Source: Cocos nucifera (lineage: Eukaryota > Streptophyta > Magnoliopsida > Arecales > Arecaceae). Taken from it: a DNA stretch of 64,000 nt. The DNA is taken from contig QRFJ01000301.1 of NCBI GenBank assembly GCA_006176705.1, positions 310,001 through 374,000 on the forward strand. The letters run 5' to 3'. The position numbers and the translations under genes are program-made. Of this stretch, positions 34,431 through 46,630 are shown piece after piece. Below the pieces are notes generated by a model. It worked only from the letters and a program-made list of their open reading frames with translations. It made no database searches and was not told the origin of the DNA. The stretch's first letter is position 1. Every line of letters starts with the position of its first letter.

Positions 34431-36230
34431 TGAGCACTCTTCATTCAAATTTATTCTCTCATACTCTTTTAGCTTCTTATTTATAAGAATTTCTTTAAGA
34501 AACTTGGCATACCTGGGTATCTGAGTAATAGCATCTACAAAAAAAATATTAATATATAAATTCTTCAAAATACTAAAAAAGTTAGAAAATTTCTTATTTG
34601 AATGTTGTATTTATCTCTTTAAGAATGGTAGTGGCGGCACGTAGGGCTTCACATAAGGATCAGCAAATTTTATACCTAGAGACTATCCATTTATTGGTTG
34701 TTTTGGTGACTAACAAATTTTAGTTGGTTGTTTTGTAGTTTTCTCTTCAGTCTTTTTATCCTGATATGGCTCCTCTAGCTCTTTACGCTTCTTAGGATGA
34801 TGGTATTGACTTGCTTCCTTGGATTATTCTTTGTGTTGCTCGGCAAGGATCCCTGTGGTCTTTTAGAGATTATTTTTGCCATTTGTCCTACTTGCATCTC
34901 CAAGTTTTGAATTGCTGCTGCTTGGTCTTGTCTGAGTTTGGTTTCCAGGTTTCATATGGCCGCTTCTTGACTTTGCATGAATTTTATCTCCATATTCTTC
35001 ATAGCTGCTTCTTGATTCTGCATAAATTTAATAAGCAGCTTCTCCATATCGGGCTTCTTTTCAGGTACTTGAAATCTCGAGGATGGTTGCTATGCTGCAT
35101 TTTGATTGCTCCATAAAAAGTTCGAATGCTGCCTCCACCCTTGGTTGTAAGTGTTAAAGTGGGGATTATTTTACTGAGGCCTGAAAAAATTATCAAGATA
35201 GTTAGCTATATCAGGGGCTTTAGCAAAGGGATTACCTGTCTGGCATTCATTTGTATCATGTCCTCCTCCGCACAGCTCATAAGTGATGCTCTATACGTGC
35301 ATAGTTGCTCTCTTCAAGTTATTGAGTTTAGCCCGAAGAGCTACAATCTCTGCTGTTAAAGTTGGGATGCTATCTACTCCATGTACAGCTGCTGGTCTTC
35401 TCAGCATCATGCAATCTACTTGCCACTAATAGCTATTTGATGCTATCTCATCGATCAGATCAAAGACTTCTTCCTCCATTTTTTGATTAATGGTACCTCC
35501 TATTGCTGCATCAATCATAGAATGATTAGTAGAAGATAAACCATTATAAAAAGTTTGTACCTAAATCCAAATAGGTAATTGATGGTGTGGACATTTCCTC
35601 AATAGTTTCATGAAATGCTCTCAAGCCTCATATAGTGTCTCCATGTCCATCTGCACAAAAGAAGTAATATCATTGCGCATCTTTGCAGTCTTGGAAGGTG
35701 GAAAGTACTGGACTAAGAATTTTTGGGCTAGGGCATTTCAAGTTGTGATAAAACCTATAGAAAGAGAATAAAGCCAACTTTTAGCTTGATCTCATAAAGG
35801 GAAAGAAAATAGCCTTAATCTAATAGCATCATCTAACACCCCATTAATTTTAAAAGTATCATAGAGCTCAAGAAAATTAGAAATATGGATGTTCGAATCA
35901 TCTTGCACATGTCCACTGAATTGGATAGTTGATTAAATTATCTAAATTATTATTGATTTTATTTCAAAGTTATTTGCTTGCACAGGCGGTCTCCTGATGC
36001 TCAAAGCTGCATCGGCTACATATGGTGCGTTATAATCATTTAATGGATGATGTGCCACTCGAATAGCTTCTTATCATCCTTCTGCCGCCATATCTTCTCT
36101 CAGATTGATGTCATTTGGATTTTTGATTGTCATGTTTCTTTCTTGATGTAGTCTTCTGATGGTCCTCTCAATTTCTGGATCAAAAGATAGTAAATCACTA
36201 TGTCCAATATGTGTCATGCACCAAACACAA
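34431..36230 (-). pseudogene. Athila-like gag relic
   Basis: Almost continuous homology with scattered stops. The N-terminal part has NLREDMAAEG (about 36080). The capsid core has LELYDTFKINGVLDDAIRLRLFSFPL...DQAKSWLYSL (about 35750-35880) and CPHHQLPIW (about 35590). The zinc knuckle is YELCGGGHDTNECQ (35242-35278, first Cys changed). Further on are NNPHFNTYNQGWRQHSNF (about 35100-35160) and repeated LIKFMQNQEAAMKNMEIKF / NLEMQVGQMAKIISKRPQGSLPS blocks (34870-35060). These are typical Athila gag landmarks. Overlapping plus-strand frames are shadows. Confidence 0.8.
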
Positions 36231-36310
36231 ATCTAAAAATAAAGTAAGAACAAAAATTAAAAATAAAATTTTAAAGTAAAGTAAGAATCAAAATTTTAAT
36301 ATTATTTTAG

Positions 36311-36335
36311 ACACAATCTCCGACAACAGTACCAA
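36311..36335 (-). promoter_or_regulatory. Athila-type primer binding site
   Basis: The minus strand reads TTGGTACTGTTGTCGGAGA, a mutated form of the Athila/RIRE-type TTGGCGCCGTTGCCGGGGA site. It is 5 nt from the 5' LTR edge at 36341. It sets the element's orientation. Confidence 0.7.
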
Positions 36336-36340
36336 AATCT

Positions 36341-36924
36341 TGATGCATGCTAATCTATCGCTATGGGAAATGCACCAGTCAATCAAATAATAAAGTGTGT
36401 GAGTAGAGTATTATCCCTAGAGGATTGAAAAATAAGTACTAAAAATATTATTTCCTAAGCTTTATTTAGATAATTGATTTATGAGAATTAAAAAAATAAG
36501 AAGAAATAAAGAAATAAATAAAAAAAATAAGGAGATAGAGGATATAATTATTAGGGTTTAAATTTAAGAGCAAAGGTTACTATGGCAATTGGTTCACCAA
36601 CTCAATTAATATAATATTTAAGTAATTATATAAATTAGGTTAATTTTATTTCATATGACGGTGGAGTCTCCTAGATTATTTACTATCCTTTGGTCCAGGC
36701 ATAACAAAACTATTAATATTTATTAGCCATCCTTTGGTCCAGACATAATTTAAATAAATATCGATGCATTAAGTTTTGTAAAATTCTCTAATTAAAATAC
36801 GCTATGACCAAAGTGCATTAAAATTCTTACATGCATATGAATCTCTAAATTGATTCAAGATACAAGGTATATAACTCAAGAAGCATCGACATAGACGTAC
36901 TTGGTCCATATCATCTATGTCCAT
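36341..36924 (-). repeat. 5' LTR of the Athila-like element, left piece
   Basis: Matches 30797-31388 of the 3' LTR and stops at '...catctatgtccat', where the copia LTR begins. Its last 188 bp (36737-36924) are repeated at 46631-46818 on the other side of the copia element. Confidence 0.85.
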
Positions 36925-39215
36925 TGAAGGAAAATCCTGATTTCCCGGACCAGGTTCGTTTAGATCTGATCAGATCAAAAGATATATTTTAAAAAATTTT
37001 CTCTTTGATCCAGATCAGATCTAAGATATTTTATATCTAATTATTATTATTTTTAAAATTAAAATAAAATTAGATAAATTAAATCAGATTTAATTTACCT
37101 TGAAGTGGGTAATCCTATTACCCGTTGATGATCCTGTAAGCAGCAGAAGGTTCTGGATCAAGCCACGCAAGTGCCTAGCCTCTACCAGTATCTACTTAGG
37201 CTAGATCTGGAGATCTTCTTCTTCTCTATCACATCTCTAGAAATCAGATCTGGATCTGATCTGGAGGATCTTCAAAACTTCTTTTGAAGATCAGCAGTCG
37301 TCCTTTGCAGCAGTGCAGCCTTCTTGCTTTTGATCGCCTTTCTCTTGATCTGATCGCACCAACCAAGGTCCAAAACTCCTTTTGGACATGGAGAGGAGAG
37401 GGAGAAGATGCTTTGGCATGGAGGAGGAGAGGAGAAAAGGCCTTGGGGTGTGGAGATCTCAATTCTCCAATCATACAATCATACAATCTAAGTTGGGCGC
37501 AGGGTCTTATTTATAGACTGCCTGTGATCCAACTCCTCTTCTTCCCAACCAATCACAACCCTTTGTGAAATCAGATCTAAATCTGATTGGTGGGAATAGA
37601 GTCCCCTGGATTCCTCCTTAGAGGGTGCCTAAGACCAGTCAAAGTTGGTTCTTAGAAGAACTCTAATTGGAATCCAAAAAGGAGATGGAGTCCTTGTCCA
37701 ACAAGGACTCCTAGGCGCCTCCAACTTGGGCACACGCCTAGGGTGGCGTGCGCCCTCCTCCTTGCCAGGTTCTGGCAGGGGGACAGGCCCCCACCAGCTC
37801 TCCAATAGGTGCATGACATGTGGTCAAAAGTCAAAGTGTCAATGGTCAACGTTTGACCAGTCAAAGGTAGACTTTTGACCAAAGTCAAAGAACAAGAAAT
37901 GGCAGGTGACCAAAAATGGCAGGTAATGTCTTACAAAATAAGACAACCTTTTCTGACTTGGACAACCTCCAGTCAGACCATATGAAGGCCTCTGATTGAG
38001 CACAAACTCCTTTGGCTCAGACAGGACAACTTATTTATGATAGCAAAAGAAGAACGTTAGGTTCAATCGAGTGCTAGCACGATTTCCTTGAACCTAATTG
38101 AATCTCATTCAGATCAATTGAACTAGATCAGTTCAATTGATGATCACCAGATTCAAACCCTTGTTTGTGTGACCCAGTTAGGTTCAGTTCTGTATGGTAA
38201 TGGGATATGTCATGATCTCTATCATCGACATCATCGAAACTCCTTTCGATGGATCAGAACTCTTCTGATTCGAACAGCTAGAATGATCGATCATCTAAAT
38301 CATTCTAATTGCTCCCAAAATCCACCAGTGACACCTAGCAGTATATGGTGGCAACCCATCAGAGCTGAATGCGAACCTCTTGGTGCAGCTACCTGTGTGA
38401 TTAAGTTCTTCTATCTTGAGCCCCGATCAGATTAGGGTTAAGGTGAAACTCGTCAAACCCTAGTCTCTGTCATATGATGTAATCATTCGATTCGAGTCCA
38501 ATGTGAAAATCTAAATAGAAACTCTTTCTATTATTTCACTCTGCCATGGCCATGGGCTTCTGGACTTGATTCTCATGATTATCATAGGGCTGCTCCTCTA
38601 CCACCGAGGTAGATAGATTCCATCTTGATGCCATCCAGTTCCTACAATGAACATGCTATAGCCAACATACACCTCAGGGTTCCATATGGCTAGGAGATCC
38701 GAGTAATGGTGTAGTCAAACTATAACACCCTCAAGGTGAACTGCCGATGCACCTCAGGTCAAAGAACCAGACACACTACTGCAGCATCGAGTCAGTCATT
38801 GACGAGAAGGTAGACTCCCTAATGACTACTCGAGGTGGTCACGCTCAGTGCCCTCGTTCTCTAACGAGTACCTGTACTCTCGCTCCGGTGTCTCCACACC
38901 GTAGACTCAAGACTCATCTACTAAAGAGAAGCGATTGTACACCAACCTTCCGGATCAATCACCATCCTCGTGATGATCCTATGGTCAGGAGCAATTTTAT
39001 GAGTTAATAATGATTATTCATGTCTTAAATTTTCAACTCTTGAAAATATGAATTATCATTACCATTAACTCAAAGGATGTATCACAGACACTAAATACAC
39101 ATATGTGATAGAAAATAACCCATTTTATTGATTTTAGTCAAAATTATAATTTTGCCCCTAGAAGTGTATTACAAGTGTCAGCCAATTCTGGCTTCTAGGG
39201 CACATATATCTAACA
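36925..39215 (-). repeat. 3' LTR of copia-2
   Basis: Plus-strand view: TGAAGGAAAATCC...ATATATCTAACA. On the minus strand it starts TGTTAGATATATG, directly after the polypurine tract (AAGTGGGAGAT). The small open frames in it also occur in the partner LTR and are LTR sequence, not genes. Confidence 0.9.
37507..37517 (-). promoter_or_regulatory. TATA box of the copia-2 3' LTR
   Basis: The minus strand reads TCTATAAATAAG. It is conserved in the partner LTR (about 44920-44930) and in the half-LTR at 61068-61079. It marks the U3/R boundary. Confidence 0.65.
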
Positions 39216-39229
39216 ATCTCCCACTTGTC

Positions 39230-40540
39230 CTAAAGCCAATTGGCTACAAGTCTAAGTCCCATCTTCTCAAGGTGGGCTTCGATCTTCTGCTGGCCCAACG
39301 GCTTTGTAAGTGGGTCTGCCACATTATCTGTGGAGTTGACTCTCTTGACCTCGACATAACCCTTCTCGAGGTAATCGCGGATGAGGTGGTATCGCCGCTC
39401 AATGTGCTTGGATTTCTGGTGAGACCTCGGCTCCTTAGCAAGGGCTATGGCGCCATTGTTGTCGCAGTATAGAGGAATGGCATCTGATGGCATTACTCCA
39501 ATTTCTGCAGCAAACTTCTTGTACCAGAATGCTTCCTTCGCAGCCTCTGATGCAGCGATATATTCTGCTTCCATGGTGGAATCTGCTATCACCGTTTGCT
39601 TGGAACTCTTCCAGCTGACAGCACCACCATTGCACACAAACAGACTTCCAGATGTCGACTTTCGATCATCTATATCGGACATGAAATCCGAGTCTGTGTA
39701 TCCCTGGACTTGGAGTTCTCCATTACCAAAGACCAACATCATATCCTTAGTTCTTCTCAAGTACTTAAGGATACATTTCACAGAAGTCCAGTGTTCTTCA
39801 CCTGGATTTGACTGATATCTGCTTGTGACACTCACAGCATGGGCTATATCAGGTCGTGTACATAGCATGGCATACATGAGGCTCCCTATTGCAGAAGCAT
39901 AAGGGATCTTGCTCATGCGTTCTATTTCCTCAGGTGTGCTAGGGCACATCTTCTTGGAAAGATGAATACCATGTCTGAAGGGTATTAATCCCCTCTTAGA
40001 GTTTTCCATACTAAACCTCTTTAGTACTTTCCTCTATGTACATCTTCTGTGAAAGTCCTAGCATCCTATTCGGTCTATCCCTATAGACCTTAATTCCTAG
40101 AATAAAGGATGCTTCACCTAGGTCTTTCATGGAGAATTCCTTGGACAACCATATTTTGACTGTTGTCAACATGGGAATATCATTCCCAATAAGGAGGATG
40201 TCATCCACGTACAATACGAGGAAGACAACAGCGCTCCCACTGACCTTTTTGAAAACACATGGTTCCTCTTCATTTTTGATGAAACCAAACTTTTTGATCA
40301 CATCATTGAAACGAGTGTTCCAGCTCCGAGATGCTTGCTTAAGTCCATATATGGACCTTTGCAGCTTGCAAACCTTGTGATCAGTATCACTGGATGTGAA
40401 ACCTAGCGGCTGTTCCATATAGATATCTTCCTCAAGATATCCATTTAGGAATGCCATTTTCACGTCCATTTGCCATATTTCATAATCGAAATAGGCTGCA
40501 ACGGCAAGCAATGTGCGGATGGATTTTAGCATAGCCACTG
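39230..40540 (-). pseudogene. copia-2 reverse transcriptase and RNase H
   Basis: RT lies at 40011-40538 (AMLKSIRTLLAVAAY, WQMDVKMAFLNG, LYVDDILLIGND with catalytic Asp pair at about 40201-40216). RNase H lies at 39230-40009 (GYTDSDF, STMEAEYIAASEA, YCDNNGAIALAK, ADPLTKPL), ending in a TAG before the polypurine tract. One frameshift near 40010 separates the two blocks and another near 40530 separates RT from the upstream frame. Catalytic residues look intact within blocks, so decay is recent or mild. Confidence 0.9.
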
Positions 40541-41610
40541 GGAAAAGGTATCCTGATAGTCAATGCCTTCGCGTTGACTATAACCTTTTGCCACTAGTCT
40601 AGCCTTGAATGTCTCCACATTCCCATCTGCACCAATCTTTCTCTTGAAGATCCATTTACACCCAATAGGTACTATACCTTCTGGTGGATCTACCAAGGTC
40701 CAGACTTGGTTTGAGTGCATCGAGTCAATTTCTGACTGCATTGCCTCTAGCCATTTCTCGGAGTCGATATCTGATATCGCCTCGTTGTAGGTTTTGGGAT
40801 CATCACCATGAGCACCATTACCTACGAGGAACATTTCCTCTACTTCCTCTGAAATAATACCTAAGTATCTTTCAGGGGGATGGAAAACTCTTTCCGATCT
40901 ACGAGGTGGAGGAGGTAGTGTTCTTATTGGCTCAACCTGATTTGGTTCCAATTGGTCCTTAGCTCGTTCCACTTGTGAGACTTTCTCATCAAGCTTGATC
41001 TATTTTCCAATGCCGCTATCTTGAATAAACTATTTTTCAAGAAAGATGGCATGTCGACTCACAATCACATTGTGGTCTTCTGGAATGTAGAAATAGTATC
41101 CTAATGACTCTTTAGGATATCCTATGAATCGAGCTCTAAAGGACCTAAACTCTAACTTGTCCGCTTGTTGTCTTTTGACATGAGCCGGACAACCCCAAAT
41201 TCTGAGATGACTCAGACTTGGTTTCTTACCGTGCCATATCTCATACGGTGTGGTAGGAACGGTTTTAGAGGGAACCCTATTCAGTAGATAAATTGAAGTT
41301 AACAATGAGTGTCCCCAAAGAAAATCAGGGAGGTCTGTGAAGCTCATCATGGATCGAACCATATCCAATAGAGTCCGATTTCTCCATTCTGAAACCCCGT
41401 TGAGTTGAGGTGTTCCTGGTGGAGTCCATTGAGAGACTATGCCATTTTTCCTTGAGATAGTCTAGGAATTCTCGGCTAAGGTATTCACCTCCTCGATCTG
41501 ATCGAAGAACCTTAATGGGTTTTTCAGTTTGTTTTTCTACTTCATGTCTGAATCTTTGAATTTTCTTCAGACTTGTGTCTCATAAGATGACCATTCTTCC
41601 TCTCTTTGTA
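40526..41610 (-). pseudogene. copia-2 integrase C-terminal half and linker to RT
   Basis: At 41030-41368 is the later integrase core (SFTDLPDFLWGHSLLTSIYLLNRVPSK, PTTPYEIWHGKKPSLSHLRIWGCPA). At 41400-41600 are frameshifted pieces around the third catalytic residue (plus-strand complement of SDRGGEYL). At 40526-40972 is the linker and RT start (DIDSEKWLEAMQSEIDSM, GCKWIFKRK). The N-terminal zinc finger and first half of the core are absent. Confidence 0.85.
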
Positions 41611-42464
41611 TCCTTCCATGTCCTTTCATTTTGCCTTTTTTGGATATGACAGATTTTTTTTTCTTTTCCTATCTTCTGCTATATGACCTAATCTCTGCCA
41701 TAGATTCTGGAATCCCTAAAGTTCGTTCCATAGCAAGAACTGAGCCTTTAAAACCTTTCATAGAAAGCTCAGCGGTGACCAGCATATTCATTAATTCATG
41801 GCCAAAGAATTTTGAAGTTTATGCATGAGCATACCTCCAGGGACCTTCCTTCTTGTTCTTCAGGGTGGCCATTCATGATGAATTGCCCATATGCTTTTTC
41901 ATCTTTTTCTTTCCAGTCTTTTGGAAGGATTGCAGAATAATATCGTTCTTAATTCGGCCAAGGAATAAGTTTATGCATGTGGTAATTCATGATGAATTGC
42001 AAGTCAGTCAAGGATTGCTTCACACCGAGCTTCTCAAGCTCTTCCATGTCCTTGATCATTGTCAGACAGTGATCTTGGACTGACTGCCCATCATGCATCT
42101 TAGCCTTAAAAAGTCATTTCGTGACTTGATATTTGGCTGTGCGACTCTGTTCACCAAACATCTCCTATAGGTGAGCCAACATTTGGCGAGCAGTCCCGAT
42201 ATCTTCATGTTGGCGCTGGAGCTCATCAGACATCGAGCCCAACATGTAATATCTGGCCTTATTATCTTCGTCTATCCATTTTTTTAGAGATGCTCTCTGT
42301 TCAATAGATGGACGGGCTGGTAAGGTGGGAGGGTCCTGGTCCAAAACATGGGTTAACTTCTCGGAATCCAAAATAATTTTGTAGTTCCTGAGCCAATCTT
42401 TATAATTGGGTCCGGTCAGTCTATGTGTGTCCAGGATACGTGCCAATGGGTTGGACGCAGACAT
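41611..42464 (-). pseudogene. copia-2 gag
   Basis: It starts at 42464 with MSASNPLARILDTHRL, the same start as in the homologous gag at 63519. A run of open codons upstream of that Met is probably not used. The first 100 residues are open (TGPNYKDWLRNYKIIL, LDQDPPTLPARPS, MSDELQRQHED), typical of copia gag (UBN2-like). Frameshifts follow after about 42165, and recognisable pieces (ELMNML, GSVLAMER) reach about 41700. There it joins integrase sequence instead of the zinc knuckle. Confidence 0.85.
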
Positions 42465-44323
42465 TTTCCTGTAGAGAGTCAAAGATTCTAGTTAGATACT
42501 ATAATTATTGACTTGACCAATTTATTTAGAAATTTTATTTTTAAACAAATTAGCTCCCACTATTTTCTCGGATCCCTACACTCCCTCTGTAGAGATGCGA
42601 AAAATCTCCACGATTAATGATTTCTAGTGGGTGGTGCGGTCTCACCAACTGACTCATCACCTCACCTAACAGTTATTGGTGATGGGTTAGCCAATGAGTG
42701 AACAACTCTTGTTCAATGATTCTCTAATCATGGTGCACCCAAACTTGGTCTCTAATTCATGAATCTCACCGTATCCAAAATATTGATCCACTCCTTAGTT
42801 AAGTCAGACCCACCATTTGCATAGACTGGGTTCTTAATTGAGTCTCTCACCGTATCCAAAATATTGAGCCCAACTCATCCTCCAGCCCATAGCATCCAAT
42901 GCCTAATAGACATGGTTGCATCTTCCCGGTGCAACTGAGCCACTGTATCCAGTCGAGAACAATCAACCCCGGGAAGGGCCCGCACATCTACAATGGTGGA
43001 AGACCTCAGACTTAATCTTTTCTTAGGGAGAATTGATTCAGGTCTCATTAAACTAGACTTGGCTTAGTCATAACAATTATGACTAACCTAGTGGCATGGG
43101 TTAGCTCGGATTATTGACCACCTCAGATCAGAACTGTGTCAACAGATATGGCCAGGTAAGTGAGACCGGTGGAAGGAATATGCCATTAACTCGTACAAGA
43201 ACGCATTCAGGTCGAGTAGCTTCCAATTAAAAATCAGTCGGTCGTATGTGCCAAACTTACCTTAGACACCAAATTGTTGAGTCAGAACCAATTGGGTTAG
43301 CCTACAATCCAGACTCTAACCTCTGAGCCTAATTAGGTCTTGCTTGATCGTGACTCGATCTTGACCCAGACTTAATCCTATTAGGCTGGTCAATTTAAGC
43401 ATTGTTGATCCCATCTAACCAACTCTTGATTCGGTTTGATCAACCGCTTAGACCTAATTGAGCTACCCAAGCCCGAACCCAGTATTATGAATATGTCTTA
43501 GATCTAAAATTCTCAATTTTAGACCTAATTAATATTTCATAAACTTAATTCTTAATTAAGTAGGGTTCATAAACAAAATATGCACAATAAATCCTAGGGT
43601 TTCAGGATCTAGGGTTTTGCAGAAAGTAAGTTTTGGATTTCTGATTAAGGACGAACACGCAGCACCCCTACACATCATAAGAACACCCCATCGAATGGAA
43701 AGAGAGGGCCTTTAAACCCTTCTTCATTCTTATGACCGGACGGCCAAGAGGAATGCCTTAATCAGGAACATGCAATACTACAAAACAGTTTTAGATCTAT
43801 ATCATATATCTCATATACAAATTAGATCTAATCATGGCATATTTTGCATACATCTCATGTATCGAATCATGCATATTTTCAGATCTAAATTATCTCATAA
43901 TAATCTAAAAAATTAGATTTAAATTGATCTAATCAAAATAAATTCTAATCTAGATAATTATGTAGAACTATTCTACAACTAGTCTAGACATGCATCAATC
44001 ATATCTCATATGATATTTAAAAATTAAATAATTTTATTTACTATTTTTTAGATGTTATTATAACCATTATAATATCAAAAAATAGTAAATAAATCAATCT
44101 AAAATATGATTTAATCAAATTAAATTGAAAAACATGCAAGACTATTCTATAGAACTATTCTATTCTAGAACTAGTCATGCATATCTTCTAATCTTAGATC
44201 CAAATCATTTAATTTTAATTTTTTCTGATTTTAGATCTGATCACATCTCATGTGACATCTAAAATCAATTATTTTTTAATTAAAATAAATTTAAAATTAG
44301 ATCTAAATAATTTTTAGAACCAT
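42465..44323 (-). other. copia-2 untranslated leader
   Basis: About 1.86 kb of non-coding sequence between the primer site and gag. It is closely matched, on the other strand, by 61649-63518. The conservation in two copies shows it is part of the element. Confidence 0.75.
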
Positions 44324-44336
44324 GGCTCTGATACCA
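44324..44336 (-). promoter_or_regulatory. copia-2 primer binding site
   Basis: The minus strand reads TGGTATCAGAGCC, complementary to initiator tRNA-Met, 2 nt from the LTR. Confidence 0.9.
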
Positions 44337-44338
44337 GT

Positions 44339-46616
44339 TGAAGGGAAATCCTGATTTTCGGTCCAGGTTCGTTCAGATCTGATCAGATCAAGAGATATAT
44401 TTCAAAAAAATTTTCTTTGATCTAAATCAGATCTAAGATATTTTAGATCTAATTCTTATTATTTTAATAAATAAAATAAAATAAGATAAATTAAATCAAA
44501 TTTAATTTACCTTGATTTGGGTAATCCTATTACCCTGTTGATGATCCTGTATGCAGCGGAAGGTTCTGGATCTAGCCACGCAAGCGCCTGGCCTCTATCG
44601 ATATCCACTCAACCTAGATCTAGAGATCCTCTTCTTCTCTATCACATTTCCAAAAATCAGATCTGGATCTGATCTGGAGGATCTTCAAAACTCCTTTTGA
44701 AGATCAGCAGTCGTCCTTTGCAGCAGCGCAGCCTTCTAGCTTTTGATCGCCTTTCTCTTGATCTGGATCGCACCAACCAAGGTCCAAAACCCTTTTGGAT
44801 GTGGAGAGGAGAGGGAGAAGATGCTTTGGCATGGAGGAGGAGAGGAGAGAAGGCCTTGGGGCATGAAGATCTCAATTCTCCAATCATACAATCATACAAT
44901 CTGAGTTGGGCGCAGGGTCTTATTTATAGACTGTCTGTGATCCAACTTCTCTTCTTCCCAACCAATCACAACCCTTTGTGAAATCAGATCTAAATCTGAT
45001 TGGTGGGAATAGAGTCCCCTGGATTCCTCCTTAGAGGGTGCCTAAGACCAGTCAAAGTTGGTTCTTAGGAGAACTCTAATTGGAATCCAAAAAGGAGATG
45101 GAGTCCTTGTCCAACAAGGACTCCTAGGCGCCTCCAACTTGGGCACACGCCAAGGGTGGCGTGCGCCCTCTTCCTTGCCAGGTTCTGGCAGGGGGACAGG
45201 CCCCCACCAGCTCTCCAATAGGTGCATGACATGTGGTCAAAAGTCAAAGTGTCAATGGTCAACATTTGACCAGTCAAAGGTAGACTTTTGACCAAAGTCA
45301 AAGAACAAGAAATGGCAGGTGACCAAAAATGGCAGGTAATGTCTTACAAAATAAGACAACCTTTTCTGACTTGGACAACCTCCAGTCAGACCATATGAAG
45401 GCCTCTGATTGAGCACAAACTCCTTTGGCTCAGTCAGGACAACTTATTTATGATAGCAAAAGAAGAACGTTAGGTTCAATCGAGTGCTAGCACGATTTCC
45501 TTGAACCTAATTGAATCTCATTCAGATCAATTGAACTAGATCAGTTCAATTGATGATCACCAGATTCAAACCCTTGTTTGTGTGACCCAGTTAGGTTCAG
45601 TTCTGTATGGTAATGGGATATGTCATGATCTCTATCATCGACATCATCGAAACTCCTTTCGATGGATCAGAACTCTTCTGATTCGAACAGCTAGAATGAT
45701 CGATCATCTAAATCATTCTAATTGCTCCCAAAATCCACCAGTGACACCTAGCAGTATATGGTGGCAACCCATCAGAGCTGAATGCAAACCTCTTGGTGCA
45801 GCTACCTGTGTGATTAAGTTCTTCTATCTTGAGCCCCGATCAGATTAGGGTTAAGGTGAAACTCGTCAAACCCTAGTCTTCTGTCATATGATGTAATCAT
45901 TCGATTCGAGTCCAATGTGAAAATCTAAATAGAAACTCTTTCTATTATTTCACTCTACCATGGCCATGGGCTTCTGGACTTGATTCTCATGATCATCATA
46001 GGGCTGCTCCTCTACCACCGAGGTAGATAGATTCCATCTTGATGCATCCAGTTCCTACAATGAACATGCTATAGCCAACATACACCTCAGGGTTCCATAT
46101 GGCTAGGAGACCGAGTAATGGTGTAGTCAAACTATAACACCCTCAAGGTGAACTGCCGATGCACCTCAGGTCAAAGAACCAGACACACTACTGCAGCATC
46201 GAGTCAGTCATTGACAAGAAGGTAGACTCCCTAATGACTACTCGAGATGGTCATGCTCAGTACCCTCATTCTCTAACGAGTATCTGTACTCTCGCTCCGG
46301 TGTCTCCACACCGTAGACTCAAGACTCATCTACTAAAGAGAAGCGATTGTACACCAACCTTCCAGGATCAATCACCATCCTCGTGATGATCCTATGATCG
46401 GGAGCATTTTATGAGTTAACAATGATTATTCATGTCTTAAATTTTCAACTCTTAAAAATATAAATTATCATTACCATTAACTCAAAGGATGTATCACAGA
46501 CACTAAATACACATATGTGATAGAGAATAATCCATTTTATTGATATTAGTCAAAATTATAATTTTGTCCCTAGAAGTGTATTACAAGTGTCAGCCAATTC
46601 TGGTTTCTAGGACACA
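44339..46616 (-). repeat. 5' LTR of copia-2, missing its last bases
   Basis: It is a near-copy of 36925-39205. It ends at '...tttctaggacaca' (46616), so the terminal tatatctaaca seen in the partner is lost. It is followed by 14 bp of filler (46617-46630). By eye, divergence from the partner is much higher in the first ~400 bp than in the middle. Confidence 0.85.
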
Positions 46617-46630
46617 GAATTGTAATTTTG

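Larger units (their letters stand above)
36925..46616 (-). mobile_element. Ty1/copia retrotransposon (copia-2), internally deleted
   Basis: A minus-strand element with 2.3-kb LTRs (36925-39215 and 44339-46616), a primer site (44324-44336), a long leader, gag and a partial pol. The internal deletion removes the zinc knuckle, protease and first half of integrase (junction near 41600). Pol frames remain long but are frameshifted. No short target duplication is found. Instead 188 bp of host sequence is duplicated and the last ~11 bp of the right LTR are missing. Confidence 0.85.

Noticed and set aside
34811..35359. Plus-strand open frames of 77-101 codons
   Set aside because: They lie opposite the Athila-like gag, whose minus-strand motifs explain the sequence.
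37645..37878. Open frames of 60-94 codons repeated at 45058-45291 and partly at 56494-56844
   Set aside because: They are in the U3 region of copia LTRs and are repeated simply because the LTR is repeated; both strands are open there and no motif is present.
39128..39815. Plus-strand open frames of 114 and 122 codons
   Set aside because: They are shadows of the minus-strand copia-2 RNase H.
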